A DNA stretch of 64,000 bases, taken from contig JADJWT010000001.1 in NCBI GenBank assembly GCA_016716225.1, positions 186,001-250,000 of the forward strand, in the 5' to 3' direction. Within the stretch, counting starts at the first letter, position 1, and each line of letters starts with the position of its first letter. Positions 33,760 through 42,671 of the stretch are shown here, piece after piece. The notes below the pieces were generated by a model. That model ran no database searches, was not told where the DNA came from, and was given only the letters and a program-made list of their open reading frames with translations. Origin of the DNA: Ignavibacteriota bacterium (GTDB lineage Bacteria; Bacteroidota; Ignavibacteria; Ignavibacteriales; Melioribacteraceae). The translations under genes were made by a program, and so were the position numbers.

Positions 33760-35745
33760 ATGAAAAAAATATTGTTGTTTTGTTTATTTATTTCAAATTT
33801 ATTTTTTGCTCAGACGGTTATTGACGATGACAGTGATAGTATACGTGTATATAAAACAAGTTGGTATTTGGGCGGTGGTTTAAGTTATCCACGTTATATG
33901 ACAATCAGTGACAAATCAATTGCATCTCACAAAAATTTTGGAGCTTATTTAACTTTAGGTTATAATCTAACGGAACATTTTGGCTTTCGATTAACTCCTT
34001 CTTATGTTTTGTTACATTCATTTTACTATGGAAATTTTGGTGGTGAAATTGATAATTACGTTAATATGGGTGCAATAAATTTAGAAGCATTGTATTCACT
34101 TCTTCCTTGCGAAATAATATCCCCTTATGTGCTGCTTGGTTACGGAATGACTTATTTCAAATCAACAAACCCTTATTTGGGTGAGATAAGAAAACCAATA
34201 AATGATGCTTGGATTGGATACCAAGCTTTATTGGGCTTAGGTGCTGAGTTTAAATTTTTTGATGATTTAAGTATAAAAGCAGAATTTGATTATATCACAG
34301 CATCAAATAATAAAATAGATGGAAATGATCATATTAATGAAGTTAAAGGAATGCTATATAGTAACGGCGATTCCTATATGAATTTAAAACTTGGAGCAGT
34401 TTGGTATTTTGACCGAGGCGAAAGATCTAGAATTTGCGAACCGTTTAGTATTAGAGAAGTAATTAGAGAAGTTCCCGTAGAAAAAATAGTTGTAGATACT
34501 GTTTATATTGATAAAGTAATTGAAAAAGCTGTAACCAAACGCGAATCATTTGTATTGGAAAATGTAAAATTCAAATTTGATAAAGACGAGCTTACAGAGG
34601 AATCAAAAGCAATTCTGAATAATGTTGCAAATACATTAAATAGATTTCCGGATGAAAAAATTGAAATTCTAGGACATACAGATAATATCGGATCAGATGA
34701 ATATAATTTGGATCTTTCCGAAAGAAGAGCTAACAGCGTAAAAAATTATTTAGTTACTCGTGGAGTTGTAGCAGATAGATTATATACTGCCGGTTGCGGC
34801 GAACGTAAGCCCGTTGCTGATAATGATACAGAAATTGGCAGAGCAATAAATAGAAGAATTGAATTTAGCATATACGATGGAATTAGTAGTAAATGTCCCA
34901 AACCAGAAGAAGGTGGAATTCAACAGAACGAAAGTGAATTTGAAAAAGCTGTTCTGAACAACGAACAAGTTATAATTGAAGGAGTATTCTTCAAATTTGA
35001 TAGTGACCAATTAACTCCAGAATCAGAAAACACTTTAACAAATGTTGCAAATGTTCTGCAAAAATATCCGGATGCAAATGTAGAAATTCAAGGACATACA
35101 GACAGTTTAGGAAATAATATGTACAATGAATTTCTGTCGGATAAAAGAGCAAAATCTGTTAAAAATTTCCTCGTTAAAAAAGGAATTAACGAATCAAGAT
35201 TAACCACAATCGGTTACGGCGAAACTAAACCAATTGAAGATAACGGAACCTCATACGGCAGAGCAGTAAACAGAAGAATTGAATTTAATATTAAAAATTC
35301 CAGCAATATAAAAGTTCAAACTGCAAAACCGGTAAAAACTGATGCTGTTGCTGATCAATTTACAACAAAAGAAGAGAAAGAAATTGCACAAATTATTGCA
35401 AGCGGAGAAAAATTAGTATTCACAAATATTCATTTTCGAACAAACAGTGATATAATTACAAAATCATCTTTAAACATTTTGGATAATGCCGCAAATGTTT
35501 TATCTAAAATGTCTGATGTGAATGTAGAAATCCAAGGTCATACAGATAGTGACGGATCGGAAAATTATAATCAAATTCTTTCGGAAAAGCGGGCAATTGC
35601 TGTGAAAAATTATTTAGTACAAAAAGGAATAAGTGCAGATAGACTTACTACAAAAGGATTTGGTGAAACTAAACCAATATCTGATAATTCAACCAAAGAA
35701 GGTAAAGCTCAAAATAGAAGAATTGAATTCGAAATTATAAAGTAG
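33760..35745 (+). CDS. Outer-membrane protein with three tandem OmpA domains
   Basis: 661 residues. Signal peptide to about residue 18 ('FCLFISNLFFAQ'), an N-terminal eight-strand-like barrel (about 30-220) ending 'AVWYFDRG', a short linker, then three OmpA C-terminal domains at about 264-371, 404-511 and 551-661. Each carries the peptidoglycan-binding pattern 'GHTD..G....N..LS..RA..VKN(Y/F)LV..G' with the Asp and Arg that bind diaminopimelate. It would tether the outer membrane to peptidoglycan. Three domains in tandem is unusual; most family members have one. Domain 3 is strikingly similar to the last domain of the next gene, and both genes end in near-identical terminators, so they are duplicates. 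AAGAGG precedes the ATG. Confidence 0.92.
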   Translation: MKKILLFCLFISNLFFAQTVIDDDSDSIRVYKTSWYLGGGLSYPRYMTISDKSIASHKNFGAYLTLGYNLTEHFGFRLTPSYVLLHSFYYGNFGGEIDNYVNMGAINLEALYSLLPCEIISPYVLLGYGMTYFKSTNPYLGEIRKPINDAWIGYQALLGLGAEFKFFDDLSIKAEFDYITASNNKIDGNDHINEVKGMLYSNGDSYMNLKLGAVWYFDRGERSRICEPFSIREVIREVPVEKIVVDTVYIDKVIEKAVTKRESFVLENVKFKFDKDELTEESKAILNNVANTLNRFPDEKIEILGHTDNIGSDEYNLDLSERRANSVKNYLVTRGVVADRLYTAGCGERKPVADNDTEIGRAINRRIEFSIYDGISSKCPKPEEGGIQQNESEFEKAVLNNEQVIIEGVFFKFDSDQLTPESENTLTNVANVLQKYPDANVEIQGHTDSLGNNMYNEFLSDKRAKSVKNFLVKKGINESRLTTIGYGETKPIEDNGTSYGRAVNRRIEFNIKNSSNIKVQTAKPVKTDAVADQFTTKEEKEIAQIIASGEKLVFTNIHFRTNSDIITKSSLNILDNAANVLSKMSDVNVEIQGHTDSDGSENYNQILSEKRAIAVKNYLVQKGISADRLTTKGFGETKPISDNSTKEGKAQNRRIEFEIIK

Positions 35746-35763
35746 AATTTTAAATTACTTACG

Positions 35764-35799
35764 AATCCCTATTTTGCTAAACAGAATAGGGATTTTTTT
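35764..35799 (+). terminator. Rho-independent terminator after the triple-OmpA gene
   Basis: AATCCCTATTTTG pairs with CAGAATAGGGATT (13 bp including one G-U) around loop CTAAA, followed by a T run. It is nearly identical to the terminator at 37553, differing mainly in the loop. Confidence 0.92.
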
Positions 35800-35858
35800 A
35801 AATTTTTTAACTTTCCTGATCTAAACCAACATCACAAAATTTAAGAAAATTTCTCAAA

Positions 35859-35874
35859 AGTGATTTGGATCACT
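35859..35874. promoter_or_regulatory. Candidate Crp/Fnr-family operator
   Basis: AGTGATTTGGATCACT is a perfect 6+4+6 inverted repeat containing TGAT-N4-ATCA, the Fnr/Crp-family half-site spacing. It lies 101 bp before the ATG of the second OmpA gene, downstream of the first gene's terminator, a plausible activator position. Absence of a mapped promoter keeps this tentative. Confidence 0.5.
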
Positions 35875-35974
35875 ACAATTGTATTAATTTTACACTTTAA
35901 TTGTTAAAATTATTTATATTCTTGAAGTTCATACAAAAATTAGTACAATAAAAATTTTATAATTGATAAAAATT

Positions 35975-37531
35975 ATGAAAATGAAAACTATCATAAAATT
36001 AAAAATACTTTTCATGATATTATTTTTTTCAAGCAAATGCTTTGCACAACAGCATGTTTGGGAAGATTCATGGGGAATTGGATTTGGCGGTATATATCCA
36101 AGATTTATGGGAATAACTACTCCAATGATTTCTGAAGATGAAAATTTTGGTTTCTATCTTGAATTAAATAGAAAATTTAACGAAAATCTATCAGCAAGGT
36201 TTAGACCAGCATTTATGCATATGGAATCTTCATATTATCAAAATTTAGATCATAAAATTGTTAAGACAAATTTAATTACCGGAAGTATTGATTTTACTTA
36301 TAACATTTTTCCATGTTCATTTATTTCACCTTATATTTTAACCGGATTTGGATTTCAAGTTTTCAGACCTTCCGGTGCTCCATCCAAAACTATTGATAAA
36401 TTTCATTTTAGATATCAATATGATTTAGGTGTTGGGCTCGAAATTTATTTAAAGGAATATTGGAAATTATTTCCGGAAATAAATTATATAACTTCTTCTC
36501 ATAATTATTTAGAAGGCAATAAAGAGCGAAACGAATTAAAAGGATTATTTGGAACTAACGGTGATTCTTACATGACTTTTAACGTTGGCGTTTTGTGGTA
36601 TTTTGAAACGGGAGAAAAATCTAAAATTTGTGAAAAACCGTCTGGGCTTAGTGAAATACCAAGTCGTGTTGTTGAACAAAATACTTATATTACTAATAAT
36701 TTTGAAGCAGAACCAAAAGAAATTATTAAAACGGAAATTCAGCAAATTGAAAAAATTAATTTGTTCGGTGTAAATTTTGAATTTGATAAAGCTACTTTTT
36801 TACCAGAATCTTATCCAATTCTTAAACATTTGTTAACTGTTTTACAAAATCATCCAACAATGGAAATTGAAATTCATGGACACACAGATAATATCGGAAC
36901 TGATCTTTACAATATTGGACTTTCACAAAGACGTGCTAATGCAGTAAAAAATTATTTGGTAGCAAATAATATTAATCCAAATAGATTAAAAACTATTGGC
37001 TTTGGAGAAAGAATTCCAATTGCTGAAAATGATACTCCCGAGGGTAGAGCATTTAACAGAAGAATTGAAGTAAAAATTATTAACACTGAAGAATTTAATA
37101 CTCAACCTTCAAATCAGAAAAATATAAAAAAGGATTTAGGATTTATTAATACTCCAAACGTAAAACAGATAACACAAACTTTTAATAATGGTGAAAAATT
37201 ATCATTTTCAAATATTCAATTTGAAGTTAATAGCGATATTATTACTAAACATTCTAAATCAATTCTCGATCAAGTAAAATATGTCTTAACTAAAATGTCG
37301 GATATAGACGTTGAAATTCAAGGTCATACAGATAACGATGGTGATGAATATAGTAACCAATTTCTATCCGAAAAAAGAGCACTTTCGGTTAAGAATTATT
37401 TAGTGCAAAAAGGAATTTCTGTTCATAGACTTACAACTGCGGGATTTGGTGAATCACAACCAATTGCTGATAATTCAACCAAAGAAGGAAAAGCCCAAAA
37501 CAGAAGAATTGAATTCCAAATAATTAAATAA
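35975..37531 (+). CDS. Outer-membrane protein with two tandem OmpA domains
   Basis: About 518 residues from the ATG at 35975 (an ATG two codons later is equally good; a TTG four codons earlier is less likely). Signal peptide 'LKILFMILFFSSKCFAQ', a barrel of about 190 residues ending 'VLWYFETG', then OmpA domains at about 258-367 and 405-518. Both have GHTD and the conserved Arg ('LSQRRANAVKNYLV', 'LSEKRALSVKNYLV'). The barrel and domains parallel the upstream gene, lacking the middle OmpA domain. It should bind peptidoglycan from the outer membrane. A Crp/Fnr-like box lies upstream, so it may be controlled separately from its sister gene. Confidence 0.91.
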   Translation: MKMKTIIKLKILFMILFFSSKCFAQQHVWEDSWGIGFGGIYPRFMGITTPMISEDENFGFYLELNRKFNENLSARFRPAFMHMESSYYQNLDHKIVKTNLITGSIDFTYNIFPCSFISPYILTGFGFQVFRPSGAPSKTIDKFHFRYQYDLGVGLEIYLKEYWKLFPEINYITSSHNYLEGNKERNELKGLFGTNGDSYMTFNVGVLWYFETGEKSKICEKPSGLSEIPSRVVEQNTYITNNFEAEPKEIIKTEIQQIEKINLFGVNFEFDKATFLPESYPILKHLLTVLQNHPTMEIEIHGHTDNIGTDLYNIGLSQRRANAVKNYLVANNINPNRLKTIGFGERIPIAENDTPEGRAFNRRIEVKIINTEEFNTQPSNQKNIKKDLGFINTPNVKQITQTFNNGEKLSFSNIQFEVNSDIITKHSKSILDQVKYVLTKMSDIDVEIQGHTDNDGDEYSNQFLSEKRALSVKNYLVQKGISVHRLTTAGFGESQPIADNSTKEGKAQNRRIEFQIIK

Positions 37532-37552
37532 ATTTTTCTTTATTAGTTTTTA

Positions 37553-37589
37553 AATCCCTATTTTGATTTTCAGAATAGGGATTTTTTTT
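37553..37589 (+). terminator. Rho-independent terminator after the double-OmpA gene
   Basis: AATCCCTATTTTG pairs with CAGAATAGGGATT around loop ATTTT and is followed by a run of Ts. Stem sequence identical to the terminator at 35764, consistent with a segmental duplication that included gene and terminator. Confidence 0.92.
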
Positions 37590-37609
37590 AAATAAAAATT
37601 ACGGAAATT

Positions 37610-38944
37610 ATGTTAGATCGATCAATAAAACCAATACCAACCGGCAAAATACAATTTACAACTCCAAATATTGAAAAATTCTTTTTAGAAAATTCTGCTC
37701 AAGTTTATTTTAATAAAAAAGATAATCTACCCATAATTCAATTGAATTTAATTATTCCGTGCGGAAGTATTTATAATCCAAACGGCAAAGAAGGATTATC
37801 ATTTTTAACATCTATGCTTCTTGATGAAGGCGCAGATAATCTATCTGGATTTGAAATTTCAGATAAGCTTGAATTAATGGGATCAATTTTAAATATAAAT
37901 TCCAACAAAGAGTTTACAACAATTTCACTTTTATGTTTAAAAGAAAAGTTTGAAAATTCTTTAGAGATTTTATCTAAGATAATTTTACATCCTAATTTTA
38001 ACGATGATGATTTTGAAAGACAAAAATTAAAATTGGTTACAAAAAATATTCAGCTTGAAGATGATCCATCTTATGTTGCATCAAATATTTTTAATAAGAA
38101 AATTTTTAAAAATACAAATTATCAATTTCCTTCAAGCGGAATTAATTCTTCAATTGAATCAATTACAAATTCAGATATAAAGAATTTTCATTCGGAAACT
38201 TATTTGCCAATCGGCTCTTTCTTTGTAATAGTTGGAAATATTGAAAAAAGTAATGTTGCAAATCTTTTGAATAAATATTTTGAAGGATGGAAAAATCAAA
38301 ATAGAGTAAATCACAATTTTGAAAAAATTATTTTTGATAAAAAAATAATTGCAATTAATAAACCGGAAGCTGTTCAAAGCGAATTACGAATTGGTCATTT
38401 TTCTAAAGGAAGAAACTCTGATGATTTTTATTCGAGATCACTTTTAAATTCAATTTTGGGCGGACAATTTTCAAGCAGAATAAATTTAAATTTACGTGAA
38501 GCAAAAGGTTTTACTTACGGCGCAAATTCAAATTATAATTACAATTCATTAGGAAGCACTTTTTCCGTTTCAACTTCAGTCAAATCAGAAAATACTGGAG
38601 ATTCAATAAAAGAAATTCTATTCGAACTAAATGAAATAAAAAATATAATTCATCAACATGAAATTGATTTTGCTAAATCTTATTTAGTGCGAAGATTTCC
38701 TTCAATGTTTGAAACTTATTCCCAAATTGCATCAAACATATCGTTGCTTCCGCTATATAATTTGCCGCAAAATTATTTTGATACTTATATTCGAAAATTA
38801 AGCGAAGTAGAATTAAATGATGTTTTGAAAGCTGCCAAGGAAAATATTGATTTTGATAAGCTATTAATTGTTGTTGTTGGAAATCTAAAATTGATTGAAG
38901 AACAGATTGCACAATTTGATGAATTTGAGATTGAAAAATATTAA
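37610..38944 (+). CDS. M16-family protein lacking the zinc motif
   Basis: 444 residues with two M16-type halves. Where active members have HxxEH, this protein has 'GLSFLTSMLLDEGADN', the pattern of non-catalytic M16 partners. The conserved C-terminal-half motif 'LNLREAKGFTYGANSNYN' (substrate-binding Arg and Tyr) is intact. Such subunits pair with an active M16 chain and help hold the peptide. The only active M16 protein in the window (23962-25233) is 12 kb away on the other strand, so pairing is only a suggestion. There is no signal peptide. It lies 20 bp after the OmpA terminator and has no obvious ribosome site. Confidence 0.87.
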   Translation: MLDRSIKPIPTGKIQFTTPNIEKFFLENSAQVYFNKKDNLPIIQLNLIIPCGSIYNPNGKEGLSFLTSMLLDEGADNLSGFEISDKLELMGSILNINSNKEFTTISLLCLKEKFENSLEILSKIILHPNFNDDDFERQKLKLVTKNIQLEDDPSYVASNIFNKKIFKNTNYQFPSSGINSSIESITNSDIKNFHSETYLPIGSFFVIVGNIEKSNVANLLNKYFEGWKNQNRVNHNFEKIIFDKKIIAINKPEAVQSELRIGHFSKGRNSDDFYSRSLLNSILGGQFSSRINLNLREAKGFTYGANSNYNYNSLGSTFSVSTSVKSENTGDSIKEILFELNEIKNIIHQHEIDFAKSYLVRRFPSMFETYSQIASNISLLPLYNLPQNYFDTYIRKLSEVELNDVLKAAKENIDFDKLLIVVVGNLKLIEEQIAQFDEFEIEKY

Positions 38945-38999
38945 TTGCAATAAGCAACAAGTAGATGGGAGTTTTCTAAAGAAGTAAAGAATTGGAAAT

Positions 39000-40001
39000 T
39001 TATAGAAGCCAAGAAGGATTTACAATTTTGTTTCCCCTTTTCTGAATATTTGTAAGCTCATCTTGTATTAAATGCCAATCTTCAACATTTATTCTAAAAA
39101 CTTTTGCCTCACCGGATTTCAATTTAGAAATGTGGAATCTTAAAAGTGAATTTATATCACTTTCATTTTCACCTTTTATATACGTAAATTTATTTGATAA
39201 CAAAATTCTTCGATTACGTTCTTTAAATTTTTCTGCTAAATAATTTTGAATTGATTTTGCAAGTTCACTTTTATTTTCATCAATAAAAAATATGTGAGGC
39301 GAATTAAAAGATGCAATAATTTTTTTGGAATTACTTTTTAATTCATCTAATTTCATATCATCAGAAAGTTCAAAATCAATTTCGTCCGAATTATCATCAA
39401 GCTCAATAAAATACTCTTTTTTCCCTTCTTTAAGAATTTCTGCAATGGATGTTGAATTGCTTTCAAGCGGAAGAACTGTTCCAAAATGCAATGGATTTTT
39501 TATTAATTCACTCAATTCATTTTCGTCCAAATCTTCAACTTGATAAAGTAAAAATGAAATGTTTGAAAACTCTCTAATTATATTTTCATCATGTTTAAAG
39601 TCTGCGATTAATTTTATAGAGTTTCCGGATTCTATAATTAAATTTGTTAATCCATTAATTTTTTCTTCCGAAGAACTAATAATCACTGGTTTTTTAGAAA
39701 ATTCAATATTAATATCTTTAATAATTTGTGCAATTGGAACATCATTTGGCAAATTAATTATTAGACTATTTTTAAGTGAATCACTTTTCCCTTTTTGAAT
39801 TTTTCCTTTCTTAATCCAATTTTCATCAATTCCATAATCTGATAAAACTTTTAAAAATTTTTCATCAATTACTTTTTTACTTAAATATGCAGATTGATTA
39901 TTTGGTAGACTTATATGTAGAAATCCCAATACGACATTTAATAAAAGCAGAATTGCAACAATAGCAGTAAGTATGTAAATTAATTTTCTTTTGTTAAACA
40001 T
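39000..40001 (-). CDS. Membrane-anchored protein of unknown function
   Basis: 333 residues: a basic N-terminus, one hydrophobic helix (about 8-30), and a long extracytoplasmic region rich in Glu, Ser, Asn and Lys. I do not recognise a domain with certainty. The arrangement '..NPLHFGTVLPLESNSTSIAEILKEGKKEYFIELDD' (split) and the ending 'IQKRGNKIVNPSWLL' faintly recall divergent polysaccharide deacetylases (YibQ type: 'lP......a....g.e...hlPm' and a final 'GieLVP.s.l'), but the metal-binding Asp/His residues are not evident. It may be a degenerate, non-catalytic relative. It is the last gene of the long minus-strand run, 21 bp after the enoyl-CoA hydratase. Confidence 0.6.
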   Translation of the reverse strand: MFNKRKLIYILTAIVAILLLLNVVLGFLHISLPNNQSAYLSKKVIDEKFLKVLSDYGIDENWIKKGKIQKGKSDSLKNSLIINLPNDVPIAQIIKDINIEFSKKPVIISSSEEKINGLTNLIIESGNSIKLIADFKHDENIIREFSNISFLLYQVEDLDENELSELIKNPLHFGTVLPLESNSTSIAEILKEGKKEYFIELDDNSDEIDFELSDDMKLDELKSNSKKIIASFNSPHIFFIDENKSELAKSIQNYLAEKFKERNRRILLSNKFTYIKGENESDINSLLRFHISKLKSGEAKVFRINVEDWHLIQDELTNIQKRGNKIVNPSWLL

Positions 40002-40022
40002 CTTTCTTTGGAAAAATTTATA

Positions 40023-40802
40023 TTATTCGTTAATAAAGTTTGGTGCACGCTTTTCTAAAAATGCAGTAGTTCCTTCTTTGAAATCTTTTGTTCCGCAGCA
40101 TTTAGAAAATTGCTCAGCTTCAAAAATTAATCCTTCTTGTAGATTTGTATTATTTGTCGCGAGAATTGAATTAAGTGCAGCATTTATTATTGGTTGACTT
40201 TTACTTGCAATTTTTTTTGCAATAATTTTAGCTTCGGTTAATAAATCTTCAGGAGCTGTAATTTTATTTATTAAACCAATTCTTAATGCTTCTTCAGCAT
40301 CAAATAAATCTCCGGTTAAAATATATTCTGCAGCAACGCCAGTATTAACTAACCTAGTAAATCTTTGGGTTCCGCCGTAACCCGGAATTATTCCTAAATT
40401 AACTTCCGGTTGACCAAATTTTGCCCGACTGCTTGAAATTCTAATATGACAAGCTAACGCAAGCTCACAGCCGCCGCCTAATGTAAATCCATTTATTGCA
40501 GCAATTACGGGCTTTCCGCAATTTTCTATTTTATTGAAAACTTTTTGCCCTTTTAACGAAAATTGTTTTCCGGTTTCTTCATTGCAATTTTGTAATTCCT
40601 TAATATCTGCGCCGGCAACAAAAGATTTATCTCCGGTTCCGGTTATAATTATTACTTTTGAATTATTATTTTTTATTTCCGAAAATAATAAATCTAATTC
40701 TTCCAATAACTCACTATTTAATGCATTTAATTTTTCCGGACGATTTATTTGAATAATTACAATATCATCTTCAGCATTAACAATTAAATTTCTAAATTCC
40801 AT
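40023..40802 (-). CDS. Enoyl-CoA hydratase/isomerase (crotonase) family protein
   Basis: 259 residues from the ATG at 40802, which has AAGGAT upstream; an earlier in-frame start would overlap the previous gene and is rejected. The crotonase fold is clear: 'IQINRPEKLNALNSEL', oxyanion hole 'FVAGADIKEL' and 'INGFTLGGGCELALACHIRI', and 'AKFGQPEVNLGIIPGYGGTQRF'. Both catalytic Glu residues of hydratases are present, in 'GGGCELAL' and 'QPEVNLG', so it should hydrate 2-enoyl-CoA in fatty-acid oxidation or butyrate/butanol-type pathways. No other beta-oxidation genes are adjacent. It lies 10 bp after the outer-membrane barrel gene. Confidence 0.92.
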   Translation of the reverse strand: MEFRNLIVNAEDDIVIIQINRPEKLNALNSELLEELDLLFSEIKNNNSKVIIITGTGDKSFVAGADIKELQNCNEETGKQFSLKGQKVFNKIENCGKPVIAAINGFTLGGGCELALACHIRISSSRAKFGQPEVNLGIIPGYGGTQRFTRLVNTGVAAEYILTGDLFDAEEALRIGLINKITAPEDLLTEAKIIAKKIASKSQPIINAALNSILATNNTNLQEGLIFEAEQFSKCCGTKDFKEGTTAFLEKRAPNFINE

Positions 40803-40812
40803 TTTCTTATCC

Positions 40813-41409
40813 TTATAAAGTTGCTGCAACCGGAATTGTAATTCTTAAATCAAGTGAAAAAAATTGATATTCATGCAAATAAGTATAACTTGCAAAAACA
40901 TCCATTAGAAAAAATGACAACCCGCCGCCTGCATGAAATCCAAATTTTGAAATATTCTCTAATACATTTGGTTTTCCTAAATCAATTTTATATTGATGAA
41001 ATTCATTTATATAAGCATAAGTGAATCCAGCTTCAGCAAACGGCATAAGTAAAATCATATCATCAACGATTGGCGCAAAAAAATATTTTGCACCAAAATC
41101 GGCACCAAATAAACTTGAGCTTAAAGTTGAATGATCTGTATTTTGATAAAATTTATAATTCCCGGAATGTGATTGATAACCAAATTTTCCATAAAGAAAT
41201 ACCGGAAGAAAATTTATGTCTGTGTATGATATTGTAGCATTAAAACCCGGACCAATATTACTTCTTGTGCTAAATTCTCCCATAGGAAATCTTGGTCCAA
41301 CTCCAAGTGTAAAAAAAGCACCTTTTGCTTCTTTGTAATTTTCAATTTGTGCAAAAAGTAAATTGCAAGAAATAATAAAAAGTAAAATTAAATTTTTTAA
41401 TAATTTCAT
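40813..41409 (-). CDS. Outer-membrane beta-barrel protein (PorT/OmpW-like size)
   Basis: 198 residues: signal peptide 'LLKNLILLFIISCNLLFAQ', then alternating amphipathic strands with aromatic girdles ('AFFTLGVGPRFPMGEFS', 'FLPVFLYGKFGYQSHSG', 'MPFAEAGFTYAYINEF', 'FGFHAGGGLSFFLMDVFASYTYLHEY', split) and a final strand 'FFSLDLRITIPVAATL'. This is a small barrel of about eight to ten strands. No specific function can be assigned. It sits 11 bp after the DUF2231 gene and 10 bp before the enoyl-CoA hydratase, in the same run. Confidence 0.75.
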   Translation of the reverse strand: MKLLKNLILLFIISCNLLFAQIENYKEAKGAFFTLGVGPRFPMGEFSTRSNIGPGFNATISYTDINFLPVFLYGKFGYQSHSGNYKFYQNTDHSTLSSSLFGADFGAKYFFAPIVDDMILLMPFAEAGFTYAYINEFHQYKIDLGKPNVLENISKFGFHAGGGLSFFLMDVFASYTYLHEYQFFSLDLRITIPVAATL

Positions 41410-41420
41410 TTTGTTAAAAT

Positions 41421-41876
41421 TTAGTTTATCAAATTTGTACCAATGCCAAATTCGTAAACAAGTCTGCCGCCAATTTTTGATGTATTATATATCAGATAAA
41501 AACCAATCACTGCAAAAATAATAAATAAAAAGCTGAATTTAGATTGATTTTTCTTTTTCAAAATTAGGTAAGTTTTAACAATTAGTAGAATGAAAAAAAA
41601 CCACATTGTTAAAGTTGCATAAAATTCATGTTCAGAAATTTCATAAATAATATTTTCCGAAATAGTTTTGTTTTGAGTAATTAATTGAAACTCCATATTC
41701 CCGGTTAAAACCGCTGCAATTCCGCCCCAAACTCCAAACAATAAAAATAAATATGTTATTTTTTTCGATAAATCATTCTTTAAAAATTGAGATAAAATTT
41801 CCATAAAAGTATAAAATATTAAAAACGCAATTGGAAAATGAATTACTAAAGGATGTTTATCAGCTAAAAATTCCAT
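41421..41876 (-). CDS. DUF2231-type integral membrane protein
   Basis: 151 residues from ATG 41876; an in-frame TTG 15 codons earlier would overlap truA. The hallmark 'DKHPLVIHFPIAFLIFYTFMEIL' (split: HPLxIHFPIAxL) opens the first of four membrane helices, followed by 'FLLFGVWGGIAAVLTGNMEFQ', a conserved His in 'ISEHEFYATLTMWFFFILLIV', and a final helix ending 'GIGTNLIN'. DUF2231 proteins are often found with heme or redox genes, and the conserved His pair suggests metal or heme contact, but function is not established. It lies downstream of truA by about 35 bp. Confidence 0.82.
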   Translation of the reverse strand: MEFLADKHPLVIHFPIAFLIFYTFMEILSQFLKNDLSKKITYLFLLFGVWGGIAAVLTGNMEFQLITQNKTISENIIYEISEHEFYATLTMWFFFILLIVKTYLILKKKNQSKFSFLFIIFAVIGFYLIYNTSKIGGRLVYEFGIGTNLIN

Positions 41877-41910
41877 AAGATATCTTTCGAATAAGAAATT
41901 GTCTAATTTG

Positions 41911-42645
41911 TTAATATTCAACTTTGTGCAAATATAAACCCTTTGCCGGAACCGCTTCTCCAGCTAATGTTCTATTTTTTGATTTAAGAATTTCCTCAAT
42001 ATAATTTTCATCATTTTTATTATATGCTACGGAAAGTAAAGTTCCTACAATTGTTCTAACCATTCCGTGAAGAAATCTGTTTGCAGAAATTTTAAATATT
42101 AGGAAATCTTTTGTTTCCCTCCAATTACAATTTTGAACATTACAAATTTTATTTTCAGTTTCAGTATTTACTTTACAAAAAGATGTAAAATCATATTCAC
42201 CAATAATTTTTCTTGATAGAATTTTTAAATCATCAAAATTTATATTTCTTATTTGATGATAATTGTATGCAAAATTTTCATAAAACGGATTTTTATTTTT
42301 GGATATTAAATAAGAATAAGTTCTTTTTTTTGCGTCAAATCTTGCGTTAAAATTTTCATTACAAATTTCCATGTTTGAAATAGAAATTGATTTTGGCAAA
42401 ATGCAATTTAGCGAATGTTGAAATTTGTAAATTAAAATTTCTTTTGAAAGATGAAAATTTGCGACTTGTCCAATTGCATGAACCCCGGCATCCGTTCTGC
42501 CAGAACCAATTAAAGTAATTTTTTCTTGAGAAATTTGCTGAATTGCATTTGTAATTTCATCTTGAATTGTATTACCTTCCGGTTGAGATTGCCAGCCATA
42601 AAAACTTGTACCATCATATTTGACGGTAATTTTATAATTAGGCAT
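41911..42645 (-). CDS. truA: tRNA pseudouridine(38-40) synthase
   Basis: 244 residues, the usual TruA length. 'ITVKYDGTSFYGWQSQPEGNTIQDEI' (split) opens the protein, the catalytic Asp lies in 'GSGRTDAGVHAIGQVANF' (about residue 52), and 'YDFTSFCK', 'ISANRFLHGMVRTIVGTLLSVA' and 'AGEAVPAKGLYLHKVEY' complete the family pattern. It isomerises uridines at positions 38, 39 and 40 of the tRNA anticodon arm. It lies between the DUF4837 lipoprotein and DUF2231 genes in the long minus-strand run. All key residues intact. Confidence 0.96.
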   Translation of the reverse strand: MPNYKITVKYDGTSFYGWQSQPEGNTIQDEITNAIQQISQEKITLIGSGRTDAGVHAIGQVANFHLSKEILIYKFQHSLNCILPKSISISNMEICNENFNARFDAKKRTYSYLISKNKNPFYENFAYNYHQIRNINFDDLKILSRKIIGEYDFTSFCKVNTETENKICNVQNCNWRETKDFLIFKISANRFLHGMVRTIVGTLLSVAYNKNDENYIEEILKSKNRTLAGEAVPAKGLYLHKVEY

Positions 42646-42671
42646 TCTATTTAAATTTCAATTCAGTGAAA

